A stretch of DNA of 61,819 nucleotides from JBAZWV01 sp964393325 (GTDB lineage: Bacteria; Patescibacteriota; Patescibacteriia; 2-12-FULL-60-25): NCBI GenBank assembly GCA_964393325.1, contig CAYMTE010000006.1, positions 1-61,819 on the forward strand, given 5' to 3'. This document shows, piece after piece, positions 15,806-26,323 of the stretch. Under the pieces are notes generated by a model. That model was not told the origin of the DNA and did no database searches. It saw nothing but the letters and a program-made list of their open reading frames with translations. The position numbers were made by a program, and so were the translations under genes. Numbering within the stretch: the first letter of the stretch is position 1; every line of letters begins with the position of its first letter.

Positions 15806-18800
15806 TTATCCTCCCGGCTGCGTACCTGTACTTACCGAAACCTGTTCATCCGGAAACAGTGCCGTTCCTGTTGTTGAACCAAGATCCCCCGCAACATCCG
15901 TACTCGACGTCGTCGTATCCGTCGGAGCAGCCGGTACCACAGGCTCCGTCGACGACGTCGGCGAACCAACCACCTGACCGGTCAATGCGTCGTACTGGCC
16001 GGATGTTCCATCAGAGAATGACATGACCGCTCCCGAAACAGATGGCTCAGCCTTCCACGCAAAGACGAGATCAAACGTTTCCGGATGCGTCAGCGTGATC
16101 GTAAATCCATGGTCATTCACATTGATAAGTCCCCAGTTTCCCGTCGGCAACCCGTATGGCGACACCGTAATAAGCGGATACGCCTGAACACTTGCAAAAG
16201 AAACGTCGACACTCACGGATCCTGCGGAAATACGAGCAAGGCCGGCGCGCGGTGAAACACCCGGATCAAACGTCTGGGTCTGGTACACGATTGTCGACGG
16301 ACCAGACTGCGCGTCCGACACGATTTCGCCGCCTTTCCAGCCTGGTTGCACAAACACACTAATCTTCCCTTCTGTCGGCGCGTCGTATCCCTCGAGCGCA
16401 ATACCGATGATCGGACCGGAAGAAATCGCTTTTACCGCAACACCCGGCTCGTTCGACGGCGCGAGCTGATCGCCAGCCACGATCGGACCGTTCACTGTCG
16501 AAACCCGCGTCGGGACACGACCGGCAAGCGCAATCGGGTACGTTCCCGATGCGTATGCACCGGTAATAAATCCGGGCTTCGTAGAAACGATACCCAAGAC
16601 AATGTCATTCGCTGTAGATGAACGCTTCACATGATTAATGTCCGTCGGGTCTGTCGTCACAACATCACCGGCGGCGAGCGTTTCGGCAGACGGGAATCGT
16701 TCCGCATAATCATACGTTGACGACGTGGACCATCCATCAGCGTTCGTCGCGATATATGTCGAACTCGGCGCCTGCGTATCGTCGACAAAGATATAGGTAG
16801 AGGTGGATCCCTCCCCCGTATTCTTTGAACCGAGGAATAATCGACGACCAACCGTCAGATCACCGGTAACCGAGACATCGCCAACATCGGAGATCGTTAA
16901 GAGTGACGTGCCATTTGTACCGTTGATTTGGAATAATGACGACGACGCGCTAATCACGTTATTCACGAGCGTAAATGACGAGACAAATGCCGTATTCGAC
17001 GACGCGCTCCACGCGGAACCTTCGAAGGTAAGCCCATAGGAATCGAACAATGTTGAGGAAGCGGTCGCGATGCCTTGAGGAAGCACATTCGTCGTACTCG
17101 CCGACGCTTCGAAGATGCCGTCACCCGACCACGTCGGATTCACGTACACGCGAATCGTGCCCGTTGCTGTCGTCAGATGCTCCATCGCGTACCCAAGCAC
17201 CATTCCTACGCCGGACGCCTTTACCGCATACCCATCATCGCCAACGGTCACCTTGTCACCCGCACGGATTTGTCCGTTTGAGTCAGAGACCCTCGTGATG
17301 AGCTGACCAAGCAAACCGACTTTCTTAAAGTAAGGATTGTTTTCATTCGCGCCATCCGGACCTGCATTACCCAAGATGAGCGGATTCGCCGAGATAACAC
17401 CGAGAACGCGCTCTCGATCACCCAACATCGCGCGACGGACCGTCGTCACCGCAGTATCAGACAATGCGACAACCTCTCCCGCCGTGAGCGAGGTATCGTT
17501 CGTCGGGAAAAATTCTGCATAGTCCGCAGGATTACCAGATGCACCATTGTCGGTAAACAGCTGACCGTTACATCGGAACGTGAATCGACTCGTATCCGTA
17601 TCCGTCGAAAGCTTCATAATATTTCCGTTCACCGCATCGCCACATGCGCGAGCCGCGAAAATCGCGCCACCTGTGGTTGAGCTCGTCATATCAACCGCAA
17701 GTAAGCCGACCGCGTTATTCCCGAGCGTATTCGAGAATCCGTTTGCGACAAACGCCGCCGCGCTCTGAACCGCCGTACCAAAGGTGAATCGGTTCAGGTC
17801 AGGCAATGCGTCGAGCGAGCCGCCCGTTCCGGTCGTAAAGCTCGTGAGACCTGTAAATTGATATGCGGTTCCTGCCGTTCCCGTCACAGACTTGAAGAAA
17901 ATAGCGGCGGATCCCGTTGCCGTACCCTCATTATCAATCGCGCGGAGCGTGCGTCCACTCAACTCTCCATCGGTATGAACGCCATTCATGCCTACGGTAA
18001 TCCCTCCGCCAACTTCGATGCGATTCGCGACGCTCAATCGATCAAGGACAGAGATATCCGACGATTCCAAACTTCCCGCACGAAGCGTCGTCACATCCAC
18101 TCCTCCGAGGTCAATGACGTAGAAGCCGCTTGTACACGCACCGTAGAGATATCGTCCAACGATCTGAATTTCACTACAGAAATTTCCATCCATAAGAGAC
18201 GGAAGATATCGAACGGACGTTGGCGCCGTTGGTGTTGTGATATCAAGAATCTGCAATCCTTGGCTCCCCAGGGCTGCAAACGCGTAGCGACCCGAAATCG
18301 CGATAAACGGACTCGAGCCGTTCAAGGTCGTTGTCGCAACTTGCGTTGGCGCAGCAGGATTTTGAACATCGATGACACTCATCGTGTTATCCGACCCGGC
18401 GACGTAGGCATATCGACCAGACGTGCGAACGTAACGGGCGCTCGAAATGCCCAACGAGCCAACGATGACCGGTCGGCTAGATGTGTTGACATCAACAACG
18501 TACATCGAGCCGGTTCCCCCGATCACATACGCGTACCGCCCCTGAACATACACATCCAATGCGTTTACGTTGCTCCCAAGTCCCACCATACCAACCGTCG
18601 TCGGAGCGATCGGATCACTTATATCAATCACGCGAACACCCTGACCAGCCGCGGCTGCATATGCGTAGCTCCCCTCTACGTGAAGGGATTGCACGCTGCT
18701 CGCAGACGCCATCGTTCCAACGACTCGAGGCGAATTCGGTGTAGAAATATCAACGACTTCAAAGGCAGAAGCCCCCGTTCCATTCGCCACATACGCATAC

Positions 18801-21800
18801 CGGCCGGCGACCGCGAGGCTTTCACCGTTCGCCGAAATCGTCGCGCTTGCAACGCTCGTTGGAGCTGCCGGATTACTCACATCAATGACATACGTTCGGT
18901 TATTCGAGGAGTCTGTGAGGTACGCGAATCGCCCCTGCACATCAATCGTGTCGTAATCGATACCGCCGCCAGGTGTAAGGCGCCCAACAGACGTCACATA
19001 TTCAAACGAATCCACATTCACGCCGCGCGCGGAAATGAGGCCTTCACTCAAGATGCCACCCGGCCCAACCGTGAGCGCATTGCGGATGTTGGCGAGGTTC
19101 GCGACATCGAGCGAATCCAGCACCTGAATACTTCCCGCCTGAAGCGTTCCGATATTCGCCGCGGCAATATCCGCTCCCTGCAAATCGAGAATATTGAAGG
19201 CGGCCGACGCATTCGACGTATCACCGGCGTATGCGTATTTTCCAGAAACAACAAGCTTCTTAACCGTTGAGAAATTTCCGTAGTACTGCGAAACAAATCG
19301 CGGATCCGCAGGATTCGATACGTCGAGTGCAACGATGCCATTCGTATCTGCAACAAGCAGATAGGAACCGATGAGTTTCAACCCCGCAGCGTTCCCACCC
19401 GTGTTATAGGTAGAGACAACAACCGGAGCCGTTGGGTCTTTCACGTCGATAACCTTCACACCTTCGTTGCCGAAACCGACATACGCGTACCGTCCTCCCA
19501 CAACAACCGACTGCGTAGAAGAGCTGGATTCCGCAAGGACGCCAACGGACGTTGGCGACAACGGATTGGAAATATCAATGATCTCAAGATCGGTTCCTCC
19601 CTCCGCGATATAGAGATACGGTGCCTGGACATACATCTCGTTTTGCGTGCTCGCCGTTGTCTTTGCCGTTGCCGCAATGCGTGGATTTCTTGGGTTTGAA
19701 ACATCGATCACCCGCACGCCATTGCTCGAATCTCCAACGTACACATACGTTCCGTGCACGACAACCTGCCCGACGTTCACAGAGAGCCCGCCAATAACCC
19801 CTGTTGTCGTTGGCGCGAATGGATTCGAAATATCGACAACGCGGAAGAGCGGATTTAATCCGTTATTTTCCGTAAGATACGCATACTTGCCAGACACCGC
19901 GACGGCACGCCCGCTCGATGCGTTCGCGAGCGTTCCTACAGAACTCGGGGATGCCGGATTCGTGATATCCAAGATGCGGAGCGACGTTGAGTTCGTCGAG
20001 ATGTATGCGTAGCGACCTGACACTGCGATTCCAAACAACGTGTCGCCGTTTGGAATCGAAACGGAAGACTTGAGCGAAACGCTGCGCACCGCGGCAATAG
20101 TAAGCTCTGAAGCTACGATTGGCCCATCACTCAAAATTCCACCAGCGCCAACGCTCAAGCTGTTTCGAATGTTTACGGAATTTCCGATATCAACACTATC
20201 AAGCACCGTCAGTGTGTTCGTCCAAACGCTTCCGATATTTGCCGCCGAAATTTCGGCGCCCTGCATATCGACGACCGTTATACCCGTCGTATGAGCAACG
20301 TACGCGTATTTCCCGGCGACAGCCACGGCATTCGCCCTTCCGTATCCCCCGGACAGCGTAACCGCTGTCGGCGCCGTTGAACTTGAAACATCCATCACAG
20401 CTACGCCGCCATCTGTCGAAACATACGCGTACTTCCCGGCAACGGTTACATCATACGAAAGCCCTGTTCCTGCTCCAATCAACGACTTCACAACCGGGCT
20501 ATTCGGATTGGAAACATCTGTAATCTGCAATCCTTCGCCGCCCTCAGCGGTATACGCATACCGACCAGATACGTACGGCGCATATGGTACATCGCCTGCC
20601 GACGAAATCGTCGCGATGTACGCCGGCTTTCTCGGATCTGCAACATCATAGACCTCTGTCCCATTCGCTCCATTTGCGATGTACAAATACGTGTTATGCA
20701 AGAACATCTTCCCCGCCGTTCCCACTTGGAGCGTAATTCTTGCAACCGATGTTGGCGCAAGAGGATTCGAAATATCGAGCACGAACGCCTCGCCTCTCGC
20801 GACGGAAAGATACGCATACTTCCCAGAAACGATGACGTCATTTGCACCTTCTGCGCCCGTCGCAAACGACGCGACGCTTGATGGCGCGCTTGGATTTGAA
20901 ACATCAAGGATCGCAAGACCCAGGCTCGCAGCGAGATACACATTCTTTCCGGCAACGGCAACACCTCTTCCGATAACGCCTGCGTTTACCGTCGTAACGG
21001 ACTGCGGATAGAGTGGATCGGCAATATCAACGATCGTGAGTCCAGTAGATGTCGTGCCTCCGGCGATATACGCATACCGACCAGAAACCGCGATGTCATT
21101 CGCTCCACCCGAAATCGTTGTCGTCGCTTCAGAGAATGCATTCTTGATATTGAGATCCAGCGCGGAACCGGATGCGTAAGCAAATTGAATCGTTCCAGAA
21201 ACGTAGAGCGATCCGTTCGTGAAAATACTCGAAGATGCCGCAATACTTCCAGCAGCGAAGATACTTCCTCCGTTTAGCTGGAATGCACTATTCGTAATCG
21301 TAGACGTCGTTCCGCCAACAACGATATCCGTACTTGATCCGTTTGCACCCACAAATAATCGTGACGATGTGGTCTGCGTCAGGAATCGGAACGGCGCGTT
21401 TGCGGCACCAGCACCGCCAATCAAGACGTCAGACGTTGTTGTCGACGGTCGGATCGTATCTGCCGTTGCGTCATAGAACCAGTCGTCGGATGCGGATCCA
21501 GAGGCGGGGCAATTCGTACCATCCGCGAGACAAAGCAGACGACCTTGAACTGTCACCGTTCCGGCAAATGTACTCGTTGTATTCGTCGCATTTACCGCAA
21601 ATGAACCATCCGAGATAAATCCGCCCGAGCCAATCTGAAGCGATCCGCCGACGATAAGTTGATTTGCGATATTCGCATCCATCTGGACACTCAACGAACC
21701 GATATCCGCTGAATGTGCAAGAAGTCCGGTTGTTTCAATTCCTGAAAGGTCCGTCACGGTGATCGTCTCTCCCGCAGAGTAGGTTGAGTAAAGGTATTTT

Positions 21801-24800
21801 CCGTTAATAACGGTTGACGATGCTGCCGTTCCAAATCCCGTCACTGTTTGCAGCGGAATGATCGAAGTTGATGACGCAACATCGTACAGCTGATACCCAC
21901 CGGTATACGACACGATAAAGTACCGTCCGCTGACGGCCGCGCTAAATGGGTTACCCGCCAAGGACGAGTCCTGTTCAACCTGAGCTGTAATAAGCGGATT
22001 CTTCACGTTGAAGACGCGCACCTCACCCGCCATACCCGCATACAAGAATCCGTCTTGTACCGCCATTGCATGAACATTACCTCCCGCAGAAATCGTTGCT
22101 ACATTTGATACAAAATACGGATCTCTAATATCGTATATTTCAATAACATTACCTGTCGTTCGAGCCGAATAGAGGAAATTTTTTGAAATAACCATCGGCC
22201 CCGTAGAACCCGCAGAGAATGAACGAATAAGTGTCGGGGATATCGGATTCGCGATGTCGTAAATTTCAATGACAGCAGATCTGCGTACATACAGGAAATG
22301 CCCTTGAGAAAGCACCTGCAACGGGGCCGTTGAGGAGAATGAACCAGCGAGCGTTGGATTCGCTGGATAACTCACATCTACGATATAGACCGTGTTTGAT
22401 GCTTGACCCGGGACGTACACGTACTTGCCGCTCTGTGCCATCGAAAAGTAGTTATTGTTTCCGGCCGTTTGAGAGAGCTGCAGGCTTCCAACTGACGTCG
22501 GATAGGCGGGGTTCGAGATATCCATGACACGGAAAATAAACGCCGTATTCCCACCTTTTTGCGCAAGGTACATGTTCTTCCCATCAATCATCAACCCTGT
22601 TGGATTCTCAAGTGTAGGGAACGTCGTTGAAGCAACGATGTTAAGCGGCTGATCGTCTACAAGCGTATTTTTGACATTCCCAACAACCGTCAATCGTTCA
22701 GGAGACGTTGACGTACCTATACCAAACGTTCCGGTTGTCACAAAGCCGTTTCCAAGCGTCACAGAATCTCCTGCCATCGTTGTTGTGCCGGAAATAGACA
22801 ATGTATACCGAATCGTCGAGGTTGTGTTTGTTGCATTCACGGAGAATGATCCATCCGAACTGAATCCACCATTACCAATCTGCAAACCACCACCAACAAT
22901 AAGTTGGTTCGCGATGGACGCATCCGTCCGCACGCTCAAGCTTCCTGCCTGCATCATGTGCGCCGTGAGGCTACTTGTTTCAACGCCCGGAATCTTTATG
23001 ACGATGATCGAATCTCCTGGAACGTTCGTCGCCACGAGGTACTGCCCGGCAACAACTGCTGTTGAGGAAGCCCCTTGACCGAACCCTGTTATGGTTTGAA
23101 GAAGAATTGGAGACGTTGTTGATGCGACATCGTAAACCCCTATTCCGCCCGACAACGTAAGGAATGCATATCTTCCGGACACCGTAAGTGATGACGGCGT
23201 TCCGGTTATCGACGATTGTGATGCCTGGAATGTCGATTTCGGATTCATCACATTCCAAATAGCGAGCCTGTTGGTCGCACCTATATAGATGAATCCATCC
23301 TGCACGTAGATCGGACGGATGGGAGACCCGAGACCTACCGAGCCAAGAGACACGGGAAGCGCTGGATTTGTAATGTCGTATACCAATACGCTATTGCTCG
23401 AGTTTGCGGCGTACAAAATATTCTTATAGATAGTCGTCTTTCCACCACTGGAAACCGAGGACACCGTTTTCACGAAAGTCGGGTTTGTCGGATCCAAAAG
23501 ATCGTACACTCGAATAGAGTTCGTTGTGCGAATAAAGAGGAATCGTCCTTGCGTCAATGCTTCAACAGGAGCAGTCACGGAAATACTTGAAACGAGCGAC
23601 GGAAGCCTCGCGTTAGAAACATCAACGATGTACACGGTGTTTGATGCTTGACCTGGAACGTACAAATATTTTCCACTCAACGCCATTGTGAAGACATCGC
23701 CACCACCCGACGTGTCCGCAAGTAACAAACTTGATACAGACGTTGGGTATGCCGGATTTTCAAAATCAAAAATGTGAATGCGGAGCGGTGTCGAAGCGCC
23801 ACCTTGTGCGACGTACCCAAAATTTTCGTTAATGAGAATGCCCGTTGGATTATCCAAGTTTCGGTATGTCGACGATGAAACGATCGTAAACGACTGGCCG
23901 CCAACCAGTGTATTTTGAATATTTCCAACAACCGTTAATTTATCGCTCGGCGTAGATGTCCCAACACCGAGGTTCGCACTCATTGTAAACGTAACATCTT
24001 GGCTGCTCGATACGTTGATACTTCCGTTTATTCTGTTCAAGAAACCATCGCCGAGAATCGTACCCGTCGAAATAACAACGGCTGCATTTGTGTAGATCGA
24101 AGAAGCGCTTCCAATATTGCTCAAGGCAAACAGACTCCCTCCATTCAGCTGGAACAAGGAATTCGTAATCGTGGAGGTTGGATTACCGATCACGATATCC
24201 GTGCTCGATCCGAATGAGCCGACAAACAATCGAGACGATGTTGTTTGCGTCAAAAAGCGGAATGGCGTACTACTCACCGTCGCGCCGCCAAGCAACACGT
24301 CTACCGTCGTACTCGCAGGATACAGCGTGTCATTCGTTGCGTTATACCCCCAATAGTTCGTTCCACTGGATGCTGGACAGTTCGTGCCGTTCGCAAGACA
24401 CACCGACTGACCACCGACCGTGACGTTCGTGCCAACGACAACCGTTCCCGAGGCATAGATATTCAACATCGAAAGGCTCGCCGATCCAAGACTGCGAAGG
24501 TTTGTCGCAGCCGGCAAAATATCACCGCCAAGCGAGCTAATGCCTGACAGCGGCAAGAACGGCCCGTCAGAACGGAAGGTCCCCGTTGTACGAAGCTGTC
24601 CCGAGTTCGGCGCATCAATACATTGCGTGGCAAGGTTTCCAATACAGAACTGACGCGTAGCCGATGCACTCCCAAAAAGGCCGATGTCGCCGTACACGAG
24701 CGAAGATGTCACGGTGCCAAAATACCCAATGCCGAGTACGCCGAGATCACCACGAATAAATGCGTCATCACCGTTCGGTGAAAATGGACCGTTGAAGCTG

Positions 24801-25939
24801 CCATTGTACGTAGATGTTCCAACAAACAAGTTCGCATTGCCGACACGACCGATTTGGAAGCTCGATGTCGGCTGACCGACGTCAAAATAGAACGGCGCGC
24901 TCGCACTTGCACTCGCCCCAAGCACAAGGTCGTTTGTCGTGGTCGCGAGATAGACCATGCTATTCGTCGAGCTAAACGTCCAATTCGAGTCTGACGAACC
25001 TGAACTTGTTGGCCACGATGTTCGACACGTGTCTCCCGTGAGACAGATAACCGTCGCCGCAAAGCTCGTCGTTGTCGCATTCGTTCCCGTCGCCGATGTA
25101 AACGAGAGACCGCGCAACGTTGATTGCGTGCCGGAGGCGTAAATATTCGCGAACGATAACGACGATGACCCGAGATCGAACGCGTTGTTCGTGAGCGGAA
25201 CGATGTTGGAATTCAACGACGCGTTCACGATAAGCGCATCACCGCTCGTATCGCCGACAATCACGTTACCGGCTGACGCAAAATTTCCTGTCGTCGTCAC
25301 GTTTCCTTGTCGAGAAACCGTGAACACGTCTGAGCCGGAATGCGCCTTGATGAGATAGTCGAACTGGTTCGATGTTCCCGACGTGCGAACGAAGAGTGCT
25401 GTTCGATCCGCCGTTGCCGCAGACGTCGAGGTCTGCTGGAGCGTGAACAAATTTCCACCCGTTGTCGCGACTGCCGACGACGCGTATTGGCCTTGAAGCG
25501 TTTCGGCAACAAACGCGTACGGAACAGAGGTCAACCGTTTGCGTGGCAACATTTCCGTGTCAGATGCCACGGTTACGCCGAGATAGATCGAATTTTGGTA
25601 AAAATCGATGTCGAGTGGGTTCTGTCCGGCCGAAACATCGCCGAGTTGGACGGAAAATAAGCCGTTCGTCACGGTTACGTTCACCGCCGTCGGTGTAGAC
25701 GTCGTACCCCCAGCTGACCACAAACGATTTCCGCTGCTCGCCGCATCGTAGAGCGAGAGCTTAAGCAAATACGTCCCGTCCGTGACCGACTGCCCGCCGG
25801 ATGTGAGAAGACGGCCCTGGTAATTGATTTGTCGATTAATGCCGGATTCAGCGAGCGCAGGCCCTGCAAAAACGCAAAAGAGCGCGACCAGAGACGCGAT
25901 GATGGAAAAAAAGATCCGACGTGACTGCGAAATGACCAT
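15806..25939 (-). CDS. giant secreted LVIVD-propeller protein
   Basis: 3377 residues. Signal peptide (cleaved after PALA, about residue 30). Residues 33-150: a conserved domain starting INRQINYQGRLL and ending PYAFVAETLQG, seen at the N-terminus of large exported proteins. About 150-670: Ser/Thr/Gly-rich beta-structured repeats (units such as SRLFVGSFGSSTDIVIG). Then five blocks of about 300 residues (roughly 675-985, 1100-1405, 1600-1890, 1955-2255, 2320-2620), each made of seven LVIVD units (GRYAYV...VIDVSNPxxP), i.e. five predicted seven-bladed propellers, each closing with a G(V/I/A)(E/D) turn and a linker. Two related modules beginning ADYAEFFP (about 2800) and YDYAERFP (about 3078) resemble tail-fibre/G2-peptidase-type domains. 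The C-terminus is a beta domain and a Thr/Ser-rich tail without anchor. AAGGA site 4 nt before ATG. Likely an adhesin or surface scaffold. Confidence 0.85.
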   Translation of the reverse strand: MVISQSRRIFFSIIASLVALFCVFAGPALAESGINRQINYQGRLLTSGGQSVTDGTYLLKLSLYDAASSGNRLWSAGGTTSTPTAVNVTVTNGLFSVQLGDVSAGQNPLDIDFYQNSIYLGVTVASDTEMLPRKRLTSVPYAFVAETLQGQYASSAVATTGGNLFTLQQTSTSAATADRTALFVRTSGTSNQFDYLIKAHSGSDVFTVSRQGNVTTTGNFASAGNVIVGDTSGDALIVNASLNSNIVPLTNNAFDLGSSSLSFANIYASGTQSTLRGLSFTSATGTNATTTSFAATVICLTGDTCRTSWPTSSGSSDSNWTFSSTNSMVYLATTTNDLVLGASASASAPFYFDVGQPTSSFQIGRVGNANLFVGTSTYNGSFNGPFSPNGDDAFIRGDLGVLGIGYFGTVTSSLVYGDIGLFGSASATRQFCIGNLATQCIDAPNSGQLRTTGTFRSDGPFLPLSGISSLGGDILPAATNLRSLGSASLSMLNIYASGTVVVGTNVTVGGQSVCLANGTNCPASSGTNYWGYNATNDTLYPASTTVDVLLGGATVSSTPFRFLTQTTSSRLFVGSFGSSTDIVIGNPTSTITNSLFQLNGGSLFALSNIGSASSIYTNAAVVISTGTILGDGFLNRINGSINVSSSQDVTFTMSANLGVGTSTPSDKLTVVGNIQNTLVGGQSFTIVSSSTYRNLDNPTGILINENFGYVAQGGASTPLRIHIFDFENPAYPTSVSSLLLADTSGGGDVFTMALSGKYLYVPGQASNTVYIVDVSNARLPSLVSSISVTAPVEALTQGRFLFIRTTNSIRVYDLLDPTNPTFVKTVSSVSSGGKTTIYKNILYAANSSNSVLVYDITNPALPVSLGSVGLGSPIRPIYVQDGFIYIGATNRLAIWNVMNPKSTFQASQSSITGTPSSLTVSGRYAFLTLSGGIGVYDVASTTSPILLQTITGFGQGASSTAVVAGQYLVATNVPGDSIIVIKIPGVETSSLTAHMMQAGSLSVRTDASIANQLIVGGGLQIGNGGFSSDGSFSVNATNTTSTIRYTLSISGTTTMAGDSVTLGNGFVTTGTFGIGTSTSPERLTVVGNVKNTLVDDQPLNIVASTTFPTLENPTGLMIDGKNMYLAQKGGNTAFIFRVMDISNPAYPTSVGSLQLSQTAGNNNYFSMAQSGKYVYVPGQASNTVYIVDVSYPANPTLAGSFSSTAPLQVLSQGHFLYVRRSAVIEIYDIANPISPTLIRSFSAGSTGPMVISKNFLYSARTTGNVIEIYDIRDPYFVSNVATISAGGNVHAMAVQDGFLYAGMAGEVRVFNVKNPLITAQVEQDSSLAGNPFSAAVSGRYFIVSYTGGYQLYDVASSTSIIPLQTVTGFGTAASSTVINGKYLYSTYSAGETITVTDLSGIETTGLLAHSADIGSLSVQMDANIANQLIVGGSLQIGSGGFISDGSFAVNATNTTSTFAGTVTVQGRLLCLADGTNCPASGSASDDWFYDATADTIRPSTTTSDVLIGGAGAANAPFRFLTQTTSSRLFVGANGSSTDIVVGGTTSTITNSAFQLNGGSIFAAGSIAASSSIFTNGSLYVSGTIQFAYASGSALDLNIKNAFSEATTTISGGANDIAVSGRYAYIAGGTTSTGLTIVDIADPLYPQSVTTVNAGVIGRGVAVAGKNVYLAASLGLAILDVSNPSAPSSVASFATGAEGANDVIVSGKYAYLSVARGEAFVLDISNPLAPTSVARITLQVGTAGKMFLHNTYLYIANGANGTEVYDVADPRKPAYIATISSAGDVPYAPYVSGRYAYTAEGGEGLQITDVSNPNSPVVKSLIGAGTGLSYDVTVAGKYAYVSTDGGVAVMDVSSSTAPTAVTLSGGYGRANAVAVAGKYAYVAHTTGITVVDMQGAEISAANIGSVWTNTLTVLDSVDIGNSVNIRNSLSVGAGGILSDGPIVASELTIAAVRSVSLKSSVSIPNGDTLFGIAVSGRYAYISTNSTSLRILDITNPASPSSVGTLANASSGRAVAVSGKYAYLTENNGLNPLFRVVDISNPFAPTTTGVIGGLSVNVGQVVVHGTYVYVGDSSNGVRVIDVSNPRNPRIAATAKTTASTQNEMYVQAPYLYIAEGGTDLEIIDISNPLSPTSVGVLAESSSSTQSVVVGGRYAYVGFGNEGVKVIDVKDPTAPVVVSTYNTGGNAAGLKLIGSYLLVADTNGIVALDVSNPADPRFVSQYYGNFSTVKKLVVSGKYAYAGDTSNASAAFNILDLQGADIAAANIGTLQAGSIQVLDSLDVANLANIRNALTVGPGGILSEGLISARGVNVDSFEYVTSVGRLTPGGGIDYDTIDVQGRFAYLTDSSNNRTYVIDVSNPAAPTSVASATISANGESLAVAGRYAYVANGTGASAFEVVDISTPNSPRVVGTMASASSVQSLHVEGSYAYAAAAGQGVRVIDISDPIAPTTVGMVGLGSNVNALDVYVQGRYAYVIGGTGSMYVVDVNTSSRPVIVGSLGISSARYVRTSGRYAYVAGSDNTMSVIDVQNPAAPTQVATTTLNGSSPFIAISGRYAFAALGSQGLQILDITTPTAPTSVRYLPSLMDGNFCSEIQIVGRYLYGACTSGFYVIDLGGVDVTTLRAGSLESSDISVLDRLSVANRIEVGGGITVGMNGVHTDGELSGRTLRAIDNEGTATGSAAIFFKSVTGTAGTAYQFTGLTSFTTGTGGSLDALPDLNRFTFGTAVQSAAAFVANGFSNTLGNNAVGLLAVDMTSSTTGGAIFAARACGDAVNGNIMKLSTDTDTSRFTFRCNGQLFTDNGASGNPADYAEFFPTNDTSLTAGEVVALSDTAVTTVRRAMLGDRERVLGVISANPLILGNAGPDGANENNPYFKKVGLLGQLITRVSDSNGQIRAGDKVTVGDDGYAVKASGVGMVLGYAMEHLTTATGTIRVYVNPTWSGDGIFEASASTTNVLPQGIATASSTLFDSYGLTFEGSAWSASSNTAFVSSFTLVNNVISASSSLFQINGTNGTSLLTISDVGDVSVTGDLTVGRRLFLGSKNTGEGSTSTYIFVDDTQAPSSTYIATNADGWSTSSTYDYAERFPSAETLAAGDVVTTDPTDINHVKRSSTANDIVLGIVSTKPGFITGAYASGTYPIALAGRVPTRVSTVNGPIVAGDQLAPSNEPGVAVKAISSGPIIGIALEGYDAPTEGKISVFVQPGWKGGEIVSDAQSGPSTIVYQTQTFDPGVSPRAGLARISAGSVSVDVSFASVQAYPLITVSPYGLPTGNWGLINVNDHGFTITLTHPETFDLVFAWKAEPSVSGAVMSFSDGTSGQYDALTGQVVGSPTSSTEPVVPAAPTDTTTSSTDVAGDLGSTTGTALFPDEQVSVSTGTQPGG

Positions 25940-26323
25940 GAAATCCTTACCCCTACGTACAGACAGGGGTTCCTCCGTACTTTCGCGTTTTTATGCACAC
26001 CGCGGGAAACCATTTGATCCCTCAATCGAGAGACCCCCGCCGTGTACCGCTCGCGCGTAAGTACATACCCATCGTAACAAGCGCAGAAATATGCGATTCT
26101 TCGAGACTTTTCGTGTAGTTCTCGCGCGTAACATATACACGTCACTGTGGATAACGTGTGTTCTCCGCTAAATCATGCGATGAATTTCGATTTCAAAACG
26201 AAAAAAATCTCATGAGCCATTCCTTCTTCATACAAAAAGACTCCATGCTGCTGGAGTCTTTAGCCATTTGTGTCAAATTTTCGTTATTTTAGCTAAAACT
26301 TCTTGTGGATATCCTGTGAAGAA
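25940..26323. other. gene-free stretch between the two large surface genes
   Basis: 384 bp. Contains the terminator of the upstream gene (26233-26259), a CCCCT/AGGGG hairpin (25950-25969) directly before the ribosome binding site of the giant gene, one perfect DnaA-box 9-mer TGTGGATAA at 26146-26154 and a one-mismatch copy at 26304-26312. No open frame of note. Confidence 0.6.
26233..26259 (-). terminator. terminator of the secreted-protein locus
   Basis: Minus strand AGACTCCA-GCAGCA-TGGAGTCT followed by TTTTTG. Ends the 32889-26324 gene row. Confidence 0.8.

Noticed and set aside
17858..19270. 470-residue plus-strand frame opposite the giant gene
   Set aside because: Arg/His/Asn-rich antisense of LVIVD repeats; the minus-strand frame has signal peptide, repeats and consistent domains.
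17900..24000. Repetitive DNA, considered as a CRISPR array or tandem repeats
   Set aside because: The periodicity follows about 40-residue protein repeats (LVIVD units) in one frame; there are no exact repeats with unique spacers.
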